Source: Succinatimonas sp. UBA6849 (GTDB lineage: Bacteria; Pseudomonadota; Gammaproteobacteria; Enterobacterales; Succinivibrionaceae). From it: a DNA stretch of 17,549 nucleotides. The notes beneath the pieces were generated by a model. The model was given only the letters and a program-made list of their open reading frames with translations. It did no database searches and had not been told where the DNA came from. The DNA is taken from contig DKDL01000057.1 in NCBI GenBank assembly GCA_002449335.1, forward strand, positions 1 through 17,549, written 5' to 3'. This document shows, in pieces, positions 1 through 7,570 of this stretch. Within the stretch, counting starts at the first letter, position 1; every line of letters starts with the position of its first letter. Position numbers and translations under genes: made by a program.

Positions 1-3
1 AAA

Positions 4-11
4 CACCTCCC
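4..11 (-). promoter_or_regulatory. Shine-Dalgarno of a minus-strand gene beginning just outside the window
   Basis: Read on the minus strand, these bases give GGGAGGTG, a near-perfect Shine-Dalgarno, about 50 nt after the ygfB stop. Only 3 nt of the window remain beyond it, so the start codon lies outside. In E. coli ygfB is followed by pepP (aminopeptidase P) and then ubiH, so pepP is the likely gene. The identity is inferred from gene order alone. Confidence 0.5.
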
Positions 12-60
12 TACTCGATAAAGATCTGAATTTTATAAAGTGCGGTCGACTACGTGCGGA

Positions 61-591
61 TTATTCTTTTGAGTGGATCTGGTAGTTCTTGGTAGCTACA
101 TCAATCATAAACTCAAGCACATTATCAAGATCGTCTTCATCAAGCTCAGCGTCAACATCAACTTTAGCAACTTCTGAAATGGTGTTGAGATCGCCTAAAA
201 CTTCACGATCAGTGATTTTCTCTAAAGAGCCGTCTTTAGCATTTACGGTAAGACCCAAGCTTAAGCCATAAGATAAATCTGCTAGTGTCTTTAATCTGTC
301 TTTCTTTTCATAAGAGTCATCAGGCATTGCAAATAAATCCTCATCAGCATTTTCTAATTTCTCTTTAGTATCCATTGCAAGATTGGTCAGAGTAGCAACT
401 AAAGCACCAGGTAATGGTTGACCGTCATTTAAAAGGTTTGAGAAGACACTGATAAAGATCCTGCTGCCTGGTTCAACACCTTTAGCAAGTACACCAATCA
501 TTAAAGAAAACCATGAGAACTGATTTTCAGTAACACCAGCTTTGGTTAAATCGTCTAATACTTTCTTATAATTTCCGTTCTTAACAGTCAT
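61..591 (-). CDS. ygfB: YgfB/YecA (UPF0149) family protein
   Basis: A 176-residue cytosolic protein of the UPF0149 family. The second half matches what I recall of E. coli YgfB: a D(R)LxxLxx...GLGL segment near residues 97-115, then DLNTISEVAKVD near 134-145, an acidic linker rich in D and E (about 146-155), and a final amphipathic helix with EFMIDVA. Length is close to the E. coli protein (about 190). The molecular role is poorly defined; in Pseudomonas aeruginosa YgfB has been linked to control of the amidase gene ampDh3 and beta-lactam tolerance. The ATG is preceded by AGGA at about 8 nt. It is transcribed away from suhB, and the next minus-strand gene probably follows it in an operon. The N-terminal third is divergent, so the name rests on the C-terminal part. 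Confidence 0.82.
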   Translation of the reverse strand: MTVKNGNYKKVLDDLTKAGVTENQFSWFSLMIGVLAKGVEPGSRIFISVFSNLLNDGQPLPGALVATLTNLAMDTKEKLENADEDLFAMPDDSYEKKDRLKTLADLSYGLSLGLTVNAKDGSLEKITDREVLGDLNTISEVAKVDVDAELDEDDLDNVLEFMIDVATKNYQIHSKE

Positions 592-690
592 CTTCTATCC
601 TGTAATAATTACTAGATCTTTAAAATCTATCTTGTATGAAGTAAGAGCATGCTCATCTGAACTGTTTTATTTGCTCTCGTTAATTCACTC

Positions 691-719
691 ATTATACTTT
701 AACCAGGAGCTTTCTTAAA
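691..719 (-). promoter_or_regulatory. Predicted sigma70 promoter of ygfB
   Basis: On the minus strand there is a perfect TATAAT at 691-696, with the weak -35 candidate TTAAGA 16 bp upstream (TTTAAG at 17 bp). Transcription would start near 684, giving a leader of about 95 nt. That leader contains the 10-bp palindrome GAGCATGCTC at 645-654. The -10 match is strong, the -35 poor. Confidence 0.5.
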
Positions 720-723
720 AGTT

Positions 724-774
724 TTGAAAATAGTGTCCAAAGAATGCATAAATTTCGCATTTTTATATTATAAT
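724..774 (+). promoter_or_regulatory. Predicted suhB promoter region
   Basis: A perfect TATAAT lies at 769-774, but the -35 position (746-751, GCATAA) is poor. A second possible pair is TTGAAA at 724-729 with CATAAA at 747-752, spacing 17. The TATAAT overlaps the first in-frame ATG (773), so a transcript from it would begin near 781 and could not use that ATG. This supports 851 as the suhB start. Confidence 0.5.
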
Positions 775-850
775 GCATGAAGTTTTTTCAGACATCCGAG
801 TGTATGAGACACTTCGCGATGCAATGCTTTTTGACAAATGGAATTTAAAG

Positions 851-1654
851 ATGCATCCAATGCTTAATATCGCAGCCCGCGCTGCACGTTCTGCCGGTAA
901 TTTAATTGCTCGTAACTTAGGTCAGCAAGGTTCTTTTGAAGTTGAAGAGAAGAACAAGGACGACTTAGTTACAACTATTGATAAACAGTGTGAAAAGGTA
1001 ATCATTGACACATTGTTAAAGTCATATCGCGATCACAGTGTATTAGCTGAGGAATCTGGTGTTGTTGGTAATCCTGATTCAGAGTATCAGTGGGTAATCG
1101 ATCCTATCGATGGTACTACTAACTTTGTTAAGGGTATTGCTCATTGCGCAGTATCAATTGCGTTACGTCACAATGGTAAGACTGAGGTTGGCGTAGTATT
1201 TGATCCAATGTTAAATGAGATGTTCACAGCAGCAAGAGGTGAAGGTGCATTTTTAAATGGCCACAGAATCCGTGTTTCTCCTCGTGATTCATTAGACGGA
1301 GCTATTATCGGTACTGCTTTCCCTACAAGATATCGTGACAGAATGCCTGCATATCTTGAACTATTCTCAAGACTAATCGCAAATTGTGCTGACGTACGTC
1401 GTATGGGCAGTGCAAGCTTAGATTTATGCTACGTTGCATGTGGTCGTTTCGATGGCTACTTAGAGCAGGGCTTAAAGCCATGGGATTTTGCAGCAGGTGA
1501 TTTAATTCTGCGTGAAGCTGGCGGTATCGTATCAGACTTTATGGGTGAGACTGGTTACGTTAAGAGCGGTAACTTAGTATCAGGTAACCCTAAGATGCTA
1601 CGTGCATTATTAAAGATCTGCGACGTTCAGAACTTACCTGCAATCTTAAAATAA
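851..1654 (+). CDS. suhB: Inositol-1-monophosphatase family protein SuhB
   Basis: A 267-residue Mg-dependent inositol monophosphatase-fold protein. In E. coli SuhB also acts in ribosomal RNA transcription antitermination and ribosome assembly with the Nus factors. Metal-site motifs are present: EESG at 67-70, DPIDGTTN at 84-91 and WDFAAGD at 211-217. The open frame extends upstream to an ATG at 773, but I chose 851. The protein then begins MHPMLNIAARAAR, collinear with E. coli SuhB, and the 773 ATG is inside a TATAAT box. The ribosome binding site in front of 851 is weak (only AAAG close by), which is the one point against. It stands alone, diverges from ygfB, and ends at a hairpin shared with the convergent exonuclease gene. 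Confidence 0.95.
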   Translation: MHPMLNIAARAARSAGNLIARNLGQQGSFEVEEKNKDDLVTTIDKQCEKVIIDTLLKSYRDHSVLAEESGVVGNPDSEYQWVIDPIDGTTNFVKGIAHCAVSIALRHNGKTEVGVVFDPMLNEMFTAARGEGAFLNGHRIRVSPRDSLDGAIIGTAFPTRYRDRMPAYLELFSRLIANCADVRRMGSASLDLCYVACGRFDGYLEQGLKPWDFAAGDLILREAGGIVSDFMGETGYVKSGNLVSGNPKMLRALLKICDVQNLPAILK

Positions 1655-1672
1655 TTCTTTTTAGAACACAAA

Positions 1673-1695
1673 AGAGGGCGCCACAGGCGCCCTTT
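1673..1695. terminator. Bidirectional terminator between suhB and the exonuclease gene
   Basis: The stem GGGCGCC (1676-1682) / GGCGCCC (1686-1692) has loop ACA, extended by three A-T or G-T pairs at its base. The T-tract is short on the plus strand (TTT). On the minus strand it is better (TCTTTTGTGTT), where it would serve the exonuclease gene. The genes on either side converge. Confidence 0.8.
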
Positions 1696-1713
1696 GCAAT
1701 CTTACATCCTTAT

Positions 1714-2418
1714 TTACAATGATCTTTTATATAAAGGCAGTAAATAAGGTCTTTTATTTTTAAAGACATCCTTTTCCTGAGCTAAGAACACTTCAGCTGT
1801 AGCAAGGCTGTCAACCAGCGCATTATGCGCTTCATAAGCAGGAAAGCCTCTTCTTTCTCTAATAGCTGACAATCTTACATCCTCAACAGATGTAATTTCA
1901 TGATTTAGTTTTCTTTCAATTGCCATTGTATCTAAAGAGAGAAATGGCAATGGATCTTTTCTTTTAAGACCTAAAGTACTTTTAATAAAGTTAGTTTCAA
2001 TATACATACAGTGCATTAAAACTAAACCACCTGAGATCTTATCTAAAAGCTCAATCATAGCTGTAACAGGCTCTTTGCCTTGCTCTAGCTGTTCTGGTGT
2101 GATCTGGTTAATCACTGCAGAATCTTTTTTGATGAACTTAGAGTTATTCACATAGTAATGAAATGAGGTTGTAAAATCGATTGCACCTTTTCTTAAACAG
2201 ATACCGCCAATAGACAGAACATAGTCCTTACTAGGATCAATGCCTGTGGTTTCAAAGTCAATGGATGTAAAACGGCACTCATCAATAAAGCTATTTGCGT
2301 TTGGCAATTCCCTTTGATAAAAAGCCTTTAAATAATCAGGGCAATTTTTAGAGTTGGCAAACTTTAAACAGCGTCTTCTATGTATCTCAATAGGTGTAAA
2401 TCTTGAGAAGAGGCTCAT
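1714..2418 (-). CDS. DEDDh 3'-5' exonuclease, DNA polymerase III epsilon-like
   Basis: A 234-residue protein with a DnaQ-type exonuclease fold. ExoI is visible as SIDFETTG (D54, E56). The ExoII region reads HCMYIETNF, with the IExxF pattern (E141) used by CBS-linked epsilon-like proteins in place of the usual xxFD. ExoIII is HNALVD (H198, D203). The first 45 residues are a basic, helical extension before the domain. It is not the replicative proofreading subunit: it lacks the polymerase-binding tail and sits beside a CBS/DUF294 gene, a pairing common in proteobacteria. The ATG abuts the TAA of the upstream gene with no spacer, so translation is probably coupled. The substrate is unknown. Confidence 0.88.
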   Translation of the reverse strand: MSLFSRFTPIEIHRRRCLKFANSKNCPDYLKAFYQRELPNANSFIDECRFTSIDFETTGIDPSKDYVLSIGGICLRKGAIDFTTSFHYYVNNSKFIKKDSAVINQITPEQLEQGKEPVTAMIELLDKISGGLVLMHCMYIETNFIKSTLGLKRKDPLPFLSLDTMAIERKLNHEITSVEDVRLSAIRERRGFPAYEAHNALVDSLATAEVFLAQEKDVFKNKRPYLLPLYKRSL

Positions 2419-4293
2419 TTATAGTACACCTCTGCCTGAAGCAAATCTAAAAGAAGCAGCTTTTTGATGTTTTGCAATAATTCTAAAGGCATCTCTTAAG
2501 TGATTTCTTTCAAACTGAGATAACTCATCAGGATTTAAGTTATTTGAAAGCTTCTCTTGATGCTCGATTGCTCTTAACTGATGCTTGAATCTTACATGGT
2601 TCAAGAAGGTATAAGCTTCGTTTAACTCCTGATAATCATCTTCTTTTATAAGTTCTGCTTTTACAGCAGCCTTCATTCTCTCGTAAGTATCGGTACTGTC
2701 AGATTTTGCAGCAATACCATAAACACGGGCAATTTCAATGATAAGGTTAATAGCCTGTTTCTTGATATTAAGATATGGCTTGTTGTCACCATCTTTGGTT
2801 AGAACAAACTGTCTGAAGGTGCCTAATGGAGGAGCTACAGCTGTGGAAATACTAATTAAGGTTGCTAAGAATCTGCTGTTGTCATTAGCTTTTTCAATTA
2901 AGTGCTGTCTTAACTGTTTAACTAATGAGGTATTACCGTACTGGCATCTCATATCTAAGAATACAGAACTGCATAAGATAGCATCTTCAGTGGTATTTAG
3001 TACCCAGTCACTGTAGTACTCTTTCCATTTATCCAAACTTGCAAGCCAACGTGGATTGTTTGCCATGAAATGACCTTCACAAAGTGAATAGCCGCATTTA
3101 GCCAGATTCTGATTTACGTAGTCGGCAAGTTTTGCAAAGTACTCATGCTCTTCATCAGTAAGTTCACGCTTGGTGATAATGCAGTTATCCTGATCTGATA
3201 AGAACTGAACTTCAGAACGAGCCTGAGAGCCTGCTGCTACAAAGGCAAAATCTACAGGTGCAATACCAAACTTTTCTTCAGCCATCTTTACAAAAGCTCT
3301 GCAGAAAGTATCTGCAATATGACTCATAACTTTCTGGATGGTGTGAGGTTTTACGTTAGTCTGTACCAGTGTCTGGAAAATTTCCTGTTTCTGACTTGAT
3401 AGTTCAATGATCTTCTCTTCAGTATGAGCTCTTGCAATTTCTTGACAGAGGTAAACTGCCTGCAACTGAGAATTCTGTAATAAACTTGTAGTAGATACGG
3501 TACCAAAGACCTTACCGTCTTTTAGAACTGGTAAGTTTTTAATGTTATACATCACCATGATCTCAAGAGCATCAAAGATGGTCTTATCAGCATCAATGGT
3601 CATAACATTAGAGGTCATGATGTTGGATATAGGAGCATTGATATCCATGCATTTTGCTACAGCTTTTAAGGTAATGTCAGATTTGGTTACGATACCTAAA
3701 AGGGTATCTCCATCCATTACCATGGCAAGATCGGTATTATTCTCGCCTAATTTAATTGCTGTATGACAGATTGTGGTATCAGCTGTGACGATAGCTAAAT
3801 CATGAGAACATACTTTTTCAATGCTCTTATTAGAAGAGCCTTTCTCATCAGCTGTAACCTCATCGGCATAGTTATGAGAAGAGGATAATCTAACCCATTC
3901 TTTAGCATTGAAGTATTCACCAACTTCTTTGTTCTTTTCAATTAAAAAGTGCAGAACATTCTTTGGTAACAGATAGAGCAGGGTATTCTCTAAGAACACC
4001 ACCTTATAGTCACTTTCACCTTCTTTATCAATTTGGGTAAAACCAAAGGTGTCTCCTGCTCCAAATTTTGCACGCAGTGATCCATCAGGTTTATTACGCT
4101 CTTCAACTACACCAGTACGGATCATGAAAAGGCCGGCACCTGCCAGGCTTTCATTATCAAGCTCCTCACCTGGAGTATGGTAAGTGATCTGAATTTTGGT
4201 GGCAGTTGCATCTTTTTCAAGATCGTTTAATTGAGAAAAAGGGTAGGTATGTGAAATGAATTCGTATATGTTCGGAAGTAATGATTTATCCAT
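2419..4293 (-). CDS. cNMP-binding / CBS / DUF294 nucleotidyltransferase-like signalling protein
   Basis: A 624-residue cytosolic protein with three modules. An N-terminal cyclic-nucleotide-binding-like domain covers about 1-130. A pair of CBS domains covers about 160-275 (for example the stretch around GIVTKSD and the MTIDADKTIFDALEIM region), which usually bind adenine nucleotides. A DUF294 nucleotidyltransferase-like core follows, with GSQARSE...DQDN at 355-370, then the DUF294 C-terminal helical domain. The GSxxR...DxD pattern is that of GlnD-type nucleotidyltransferases, but the reaction and target of this family are not known. Two starts are possible. The ATG at 4293 has GAGG six bases upstream; the ATG at 4305 (628 residues) has its AGGA only about 3 nt away, so I prefer 4293. 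It forms a unit with the downstream exonuclease. Confidence 0.9.
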   Translation of the reverse strand: MDKSLLPNIYEFISHTYPFSQLNDLEKDATATKIQITYHTPGEELDNESLAGAGLFMIRTGVVEERNKPDGSLRAKFGAGDTFGFTQIDKEGESDYKVVFLENTLLYLLPKNVLHFLIEKNKEVGEYFNAKEWVRLSSSHNYADEVTADEKGSSNKSIEKVCSHDLAIVTADTTICHTAIKLGENNTDLAMVMDGDTLLGIVTKSDITLKAVAKCMDINAPISNIMTSNVMTIDADKTIFDALEIMVMYNIKNLPVLKDGKVFGTVSTTSLLQNSQLQAVYLCQEIARAHTEEKIIELSSQKQEIFQTLVQTNVKPHTIQKVMSHIADTFCRAFVKMAEEKFGIAPVDFAFVAAGSQARSEVQFLSDQDNCIITKRELTDEEHEYFAKLADYVNQNLAKCGYSLCEGHFMANNPRWLASLDKWKEYYSDWVLNTTEDAILCSSVFLDMRCQYGNTSLVKQLRQHLIEKANDNSRFLATLISISTAVAPPLGTFRQFVLTKDGDNKPYLNIKKQAINLIIEIARVYGIAAKSDSTDTYERMKAAVKAELIKEDDYQELNEAYTFLNHVRFKHQLRAIEHQEKLSNNLNPDELSQFERNHLRDAFRIIAKHQKAASFRFASGRGVL

Positions 4294-4438
4294 GACTGAC
4301 CTCATTATCCTGCGGTGTAAAATAAAACATCGCTTTTCATAAAGATGTATTTTGTTATGTTTTTATAATCTTTAAGTATATGAAAATCGGAAGAATGTTA
4401 ATGAGACAGACTTTAAATTTTTGATGACAATCATAAAA

Positions 4439-4472
4439 AAATACACCATCAATTTTAGTTGATGGTGTATTT
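4439..4472 (-). terminator. Strong intrinsic terminator of rne
   Basis: A perfect 14-bp stem (4439-4452 / 4459-4472) with a 6-nt loop. On the minus strand it is followed by a run of seven T (bases 4441 to 4435). It lies about 40 nt after the rne stop codon and separates rne from the DUF294 gene. The remaining 145 bp to that gene are AT-rich, with TATACT- and TATAAA-like boxes on the minus strand but no convincing -35. Confidence 0.93.
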
Positions 4473-4513
4473 AAAACAATCAAAGATTATGATCTATTTA
4501 GTTGACGATTTTA

Positions 4514-7057
4514 TTAGTCGATAAATGGATCTGAATCTCTCTGAGTGTCGATTGATTTAGTTGCAGCTGTAGCTGTTCTCTGAGCAAAACCGCCAGCTCT
4601 CTCACTCTTCTCAAAAGGCTTAGCTTCATCATCGTTGCGGCCTGATGGTACATTTGAGTAATCAACTGGTTCTACATTTGGCTCTGAGATGCCTTCGATA
4701 CCGGCTAAGGTAACATCACGAAGACCGCCAGCCTTTGAAGAATGCTCAACAGAGATTGAATCCTCATTCTTTGATGATGGAACATTTGAGAAGTCTACGT
4801 TGTAGTCTTCACCCTGACCCATCTCCTGCTCTGTATAAACTCTCTCAACAGGAGTGTAAGGTTTTACCTCAACAATCTTGCTCTTTGGAGTTGCAGCCTT
4901 TGGAGGAGTGCTGATTCTTCTTGGCTTTACAGGTGCAGTGGTCTGCTCTGTTGAAGCCTGAGTCTGTGCCTGAGCATTTTCCTTGTTCTGACGACGTGAA
5001 CGAGGCTCTTTTACCTGCTGTGACTCTTCTGCATTTCTCTTCTGACGAGACTGCTTAGGAGCACGCTGAGGCTTTGTATTCTCTCGCTCTGTTTCATTAC
5101 GTGGAGTACGTTCTTGCTTTTCAGCCTTCTCGGCTCTTTCCTGTCTTTCAGGACGCTCAGTCTTAGCTGGACGTGGCTTGCGAGCTGGACGATTCTTCTG
5201 ACCTTCAGTAGTACGAGGACCTCTTGAAGAGTTCTTTCTCTGACCCTGTCTGCTGTTCTTCTTTGGAGGCTCTTTCTTCTCATTTGAACCGAAGATAGTG
5301 CCAAAGAATGACTTGATAGAATCAATTAATGAAGGCTCACTGTTCTTAGCCTGCTTACGCTGTGGCTTAGTCTCTTTCTTAGGTGCAACCTTAGGAGTTG
5401 ACATGGTTGATGAGAGAATGTCTGCATTGATAGCAGGAGTGTCACTAGTATTCTGAGTGATACCTGAATTCTCTACAACTTTCTTTAAGAAAGGATTCTC
5501 TAAGAAGTTTTCAGCCTTTTTACGGTTCTCTTTATCAAGATCGCGTAATACTTCTAAGCTGTTGATGTTGCTTTCTTTACTGGTTGGAGTCTGAATGCAA
5601 CGGTTTACAGTGTATTCCTGAGGCATATAGGTCTTTTCAGGAACAATAGTAATACGAGTCTTAGTTCTCTCTTCAATTGCAGCTAATGCTGCTCTCTTCT
5701 CATTTAGAATGAAGGTTGCAACTTCAACTGAAGCAATAGCAAATACGTCACCTGCGTTCTCTTTGTGAGCCTCTTCTTCAATCAGTCTTAAGATTGATAG
5801 AGCTAATGATGAGGTATCACGGCAAGTACCCTGTCCGTTACACATAGGACATACGTGAGAGCTACTCTCCTCTAATGAAGGACGCAGTCTCTGTCTTGAC
5901 ATTTCTAAAAGACCAAAGCGAGATAATCTGCTGAACTGAATACGAGCTCTATCCTGGCGAACAGCCTCACGCATTCTGTTTTCAATCTCACGCTGGTTCT
6001 TTAATGGGCTCATATCGATAAAGTCGATAACAACCAAGCCACCAACGTCTCGTAATCTTAACTGACGGGCAATTTCTTCAGCAGCTTCGATGTTGGTCTG
6101 AAGAGCAGTCTCTTCAATATCACCACCACGAGTAGCCTTAGCTGAGTTAACGTCGATTGAAGTTAAAGCCTCAGTAGGATCGATCACAATAGCGCCACCT
6201 GATGGAAGTCTTACTTCTCTCTTGTAAGCAGTATCGATCTGGCTTTCAATCTGGAACTTGCTGAATAAAGGAATATCACCATTGTACAGATGAACCTTTG
6301 AAGCAAATTCTGGACGAACTAACTCAATGTAGTGAAGGATCTGCTTGTAAGCATCAGTGCTGTCAACCAGAATTTCACCGATATCAGGACGTAAGTAATC
6401 ACGAATTGCTCTTAGAGCAATGTTTGATTCCTGATGAATTAAGAATGGAGCAGGACGAGTTGCAGCTGCCTGCTTAATCATACCCCATAGCTTAGTTAGA
6501 ATTGATAAATCCCACTCAAGTTCTTCAGCGCTCTTACCAACACCTGCAGTACGTACGATAACGCCCATGCCATCAGGTACAGTAAGACCTTTTAGAGCAG
6601 CCTTTAATTCAGTTCTGTCCTCACCTTCAATACGGCGTGAAATGCCACCGGCACGAGGGTTATTAGGCATTAAAACTAAATAGCTGCCAGCTAAAGAAAC
6701 GAAAGTAGTAAGAGCTGCACCCTTAAGACCACGCTCTTCTTTTTCGATCTGAACAATAACTTCCTGACCTTCTTTTAGGGCAGAACGAACTTGTGCATGA
6801 TCGCTAAAGTTAGTGCCTGCAGGGTAATACTCTTTAGCAATTTCTTTTAGAGGAAGAAAGCCGTGTCTTTCAACACCATAGTCAACGAAGGCTGCTTCAA
6901 GACTAGGCTCGATGCGGGTAATGGTACCTTTGTAGATATTAGCTTTCTTGTTTGCATGCTGTGGTGATTCAATGTCGAGATCATACAGCTTCTGACCATC
7001 GACTAGGGCAACGCGAACCTCTTCAAGTTGGGTCGCATTTATAAGCATTCTCTTCAC
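4514..7057 (-). CDS. rne: Ribonuclease E
   Basis: An 847-residue endoribonuclease, the scaffold of the RNA degradosome. The catalytic half follows E. coli closely: S1 domain at about 35-125, 5'-sensor/RNase H-like region, then the DNase I-like domain with metal ligands D302 and D345, and the zinc link CPMC (C403, C406). The rest is low-complexity: a probable membrane-targeting amphipathic helix SLIDSIKSFFGTIFG at 576-590, an Arg/Lys/Pro-rich RNA-binding stretch at about 595-725, and two copies of a (V)D(F/Y)SNVPS...AGG motif near the C terminus. The GTG at 7057 gives VKRMLINATQ, the family N terminus, with AGGA 9-10 nt upstream; a TTG at 7096 is in frame but implausible. The C-terminal half is shorter than in E. 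coli (1061 residues). Confidence 0.96.
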   Translation of the reverse strand: MKRMLINATQLEEVRVALVDGQKLYDLDIESPQHANKKANIYKGTITRIEPSLEAAFVDYGVERHGFLPLKEIAKEYYPAGTNFSDHAQVRSALKEGQEVIVQIEKEERGLKGAALTTFVSLAGSYLVLMPNNPRAGGISRRIEGEDRTELKAALKGLTVPDGMGVIVRTAGVGKSAEELEWDLSILTKLWGMIKQAAATRPAPFLIHQESNIALRAIRDYLRPDIGEILVDSTDAYKQILHYIELVRPEFASKVHLYNGDIPLFSKFQIESQIDTAYKREVRLPSGGAIVIDPTEALTSIDVNSAKATRGGDIEETALQTNIEAAEEIARQLRLRDVGGLVVIDFIDMSPLKNQREIENRMREAVRQDRARIQFSRLSRFGLLEMSRQRLRPSLEESSSHVCPMCNGQGTCRDTSSLALSILRLIEEEAHKENAGDVFAIASVEVATFILNEKRAALAAIEERTKTRITIVPEKTYMPQEYTVNRCIQTPTSKESNINSLEVLRDLDKENRKKAENFLENPFLKKVVENSGITQNTSDTPAINADILSSTMSTPKVAPKKETKPQRKQAKNSEPSLIDSIKSFFGTIFGSNEKKEPPKKNSRQGQRKNSSRGPRTTEGQKNRPARKPRPAKTERPERQERAEKAEKQERTPRNETERENTKPQRAPKQSRQKRNAEESQQVKEPRSRRQNKENAQAQTQASTEQTTAPVKPRRISTPPKAATPKSKIVEVKPYTPVERVYTEQEMGQGEDYNVDFSNVPSSKNEDSISVEHSSKAGGLRDVTLAGIEGISEPNVEPVDYSNVPSGRNDDEAKPFEKSERAGGFAQRTATAATKSIDTQRDSDPFID
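4589..4798 (-). repeat. Duplicated motif in the RNase E C terminus
   Basis: Copy A is residues 754-778 (VDFSNVPSSKNED, then SSKAGG; bases 4724-4798). Copy B is residues 798-823 (VDYSNVPSGRNDD, then FEKSERAGG; bases 4589-4666). The spacing from the first V to the AGG is 22 and 23 residues. Copy B with its tail (FE...AGG, then a T/A-rich end) resembles the PNPase-binding end of E. coli RNase E as I recall it. Confidence 0.75.
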
Positions 7058-7459
7058 GAGAAAAATTCCTTTTTTAAGTTCTGTCAGGCAATACAAGACT
7101 TGCGAGGGCTCTTAGCTTTTTTAGACAGAAACCGTCCAAGCCCCAGCTCTGAGAGAACAAGTTTTTCCTTACATTCAAAAGACAACGCGCCAATACTTTC
7201 TTTAAAGAGGGGTTAATCTTAAGAACAACCGTAATCTTCAATCTTTATCCACTGCTTTTTACAGAATGCTACGCATCCACAGCAGTGACCGCAGGGCATC
7301 CCCTACAGACGTCAGATTAACTAAAATCGAGTAGAAACCATGAACAAAGGGGTTACCGTACCCGACGGACCATATTATGCCATAAATCAGATTAATATTT
7401 AATGCACAGGTCTTTATGGACGCTAAATATTTTTGATAATTTGAACTGCATCAAGAGTG
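7058..7459 (-). promoter_or_regulatory. Long structured 5' leader of rne
   Basis: About 400 nt of untranslated leader would be made from the promoter candidate at 7465-7493; E. coli rne also has a long leader (361 nt) through which RNase E controls its own mRNA. Visible structure on the minus-strand RNA: a nested hairpin with outer arms 7250-7255 / 7282-7287 (CACTGC/GCAGTG) and inner arms 7264-7269 / 7273-7278; and a 7-bp pairing 7079-7085 / 7124-7130 just before the ribosome binding site. The nonamer TCAGATTAA occurs at 7312-7320 and 7387-7395. Conservation of these folds with the E. coli leader could not be judged by eye. Confidence 0.5.
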
Positions 7460-7464
7460 AATTT

Positions 7465-7493
7465 ATTGTACGTTTGGCTAAATTTAAAATGAA
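7465..7493 (-). promoter_or_regulatory. Candidate rne promoter
   Basis: On the minus strand TACAAT (7465-7470) lies 17 bp downstream of TTCATT (7488-7493). The -10 matches at 5 of 6 positions, the -35 at 3 of 6. It would start transcription near 7458. The divergent rluC promoter should lie in the same 513-bp spacer; TAAAAT at 7530-7535 is a possible -10 for it, without a clear -35. No gene is visible in 7058-7570. Confidence 0.33.
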
Positions 7494-7570
7494 TTTTTCT
7501 AAAAATCACCTTTTAGCCTTATTTTTTATTAAAATACCGCGAGTAAAACAGCACAAACAAGGTTAATGCA

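Noticed and set aside
89..271. Serine-rich plus-strand frame antisense to ygfB
   Set aside because: Runs of Ser come from the acidic GAT/GAA-rich ygfB C terminus read backwards; no ribosome site or homology.
5011..5325. 104-codon second frame within rne
   Set aside because: It overlaps the low-complexity Arg/Glu-rich part of RNase E in a shifted frame; repetitive codons there keep other frames open by composition.
7058..7096. N-terminal extension of RNase E starting at the in-frame TTG at 7096
   Set aside because: The added 13 residues do not belong to the family, the codon is TTG without a ribosome site, and GTG at 7057 restores the exact E. coli N terminus with a good AGGA.
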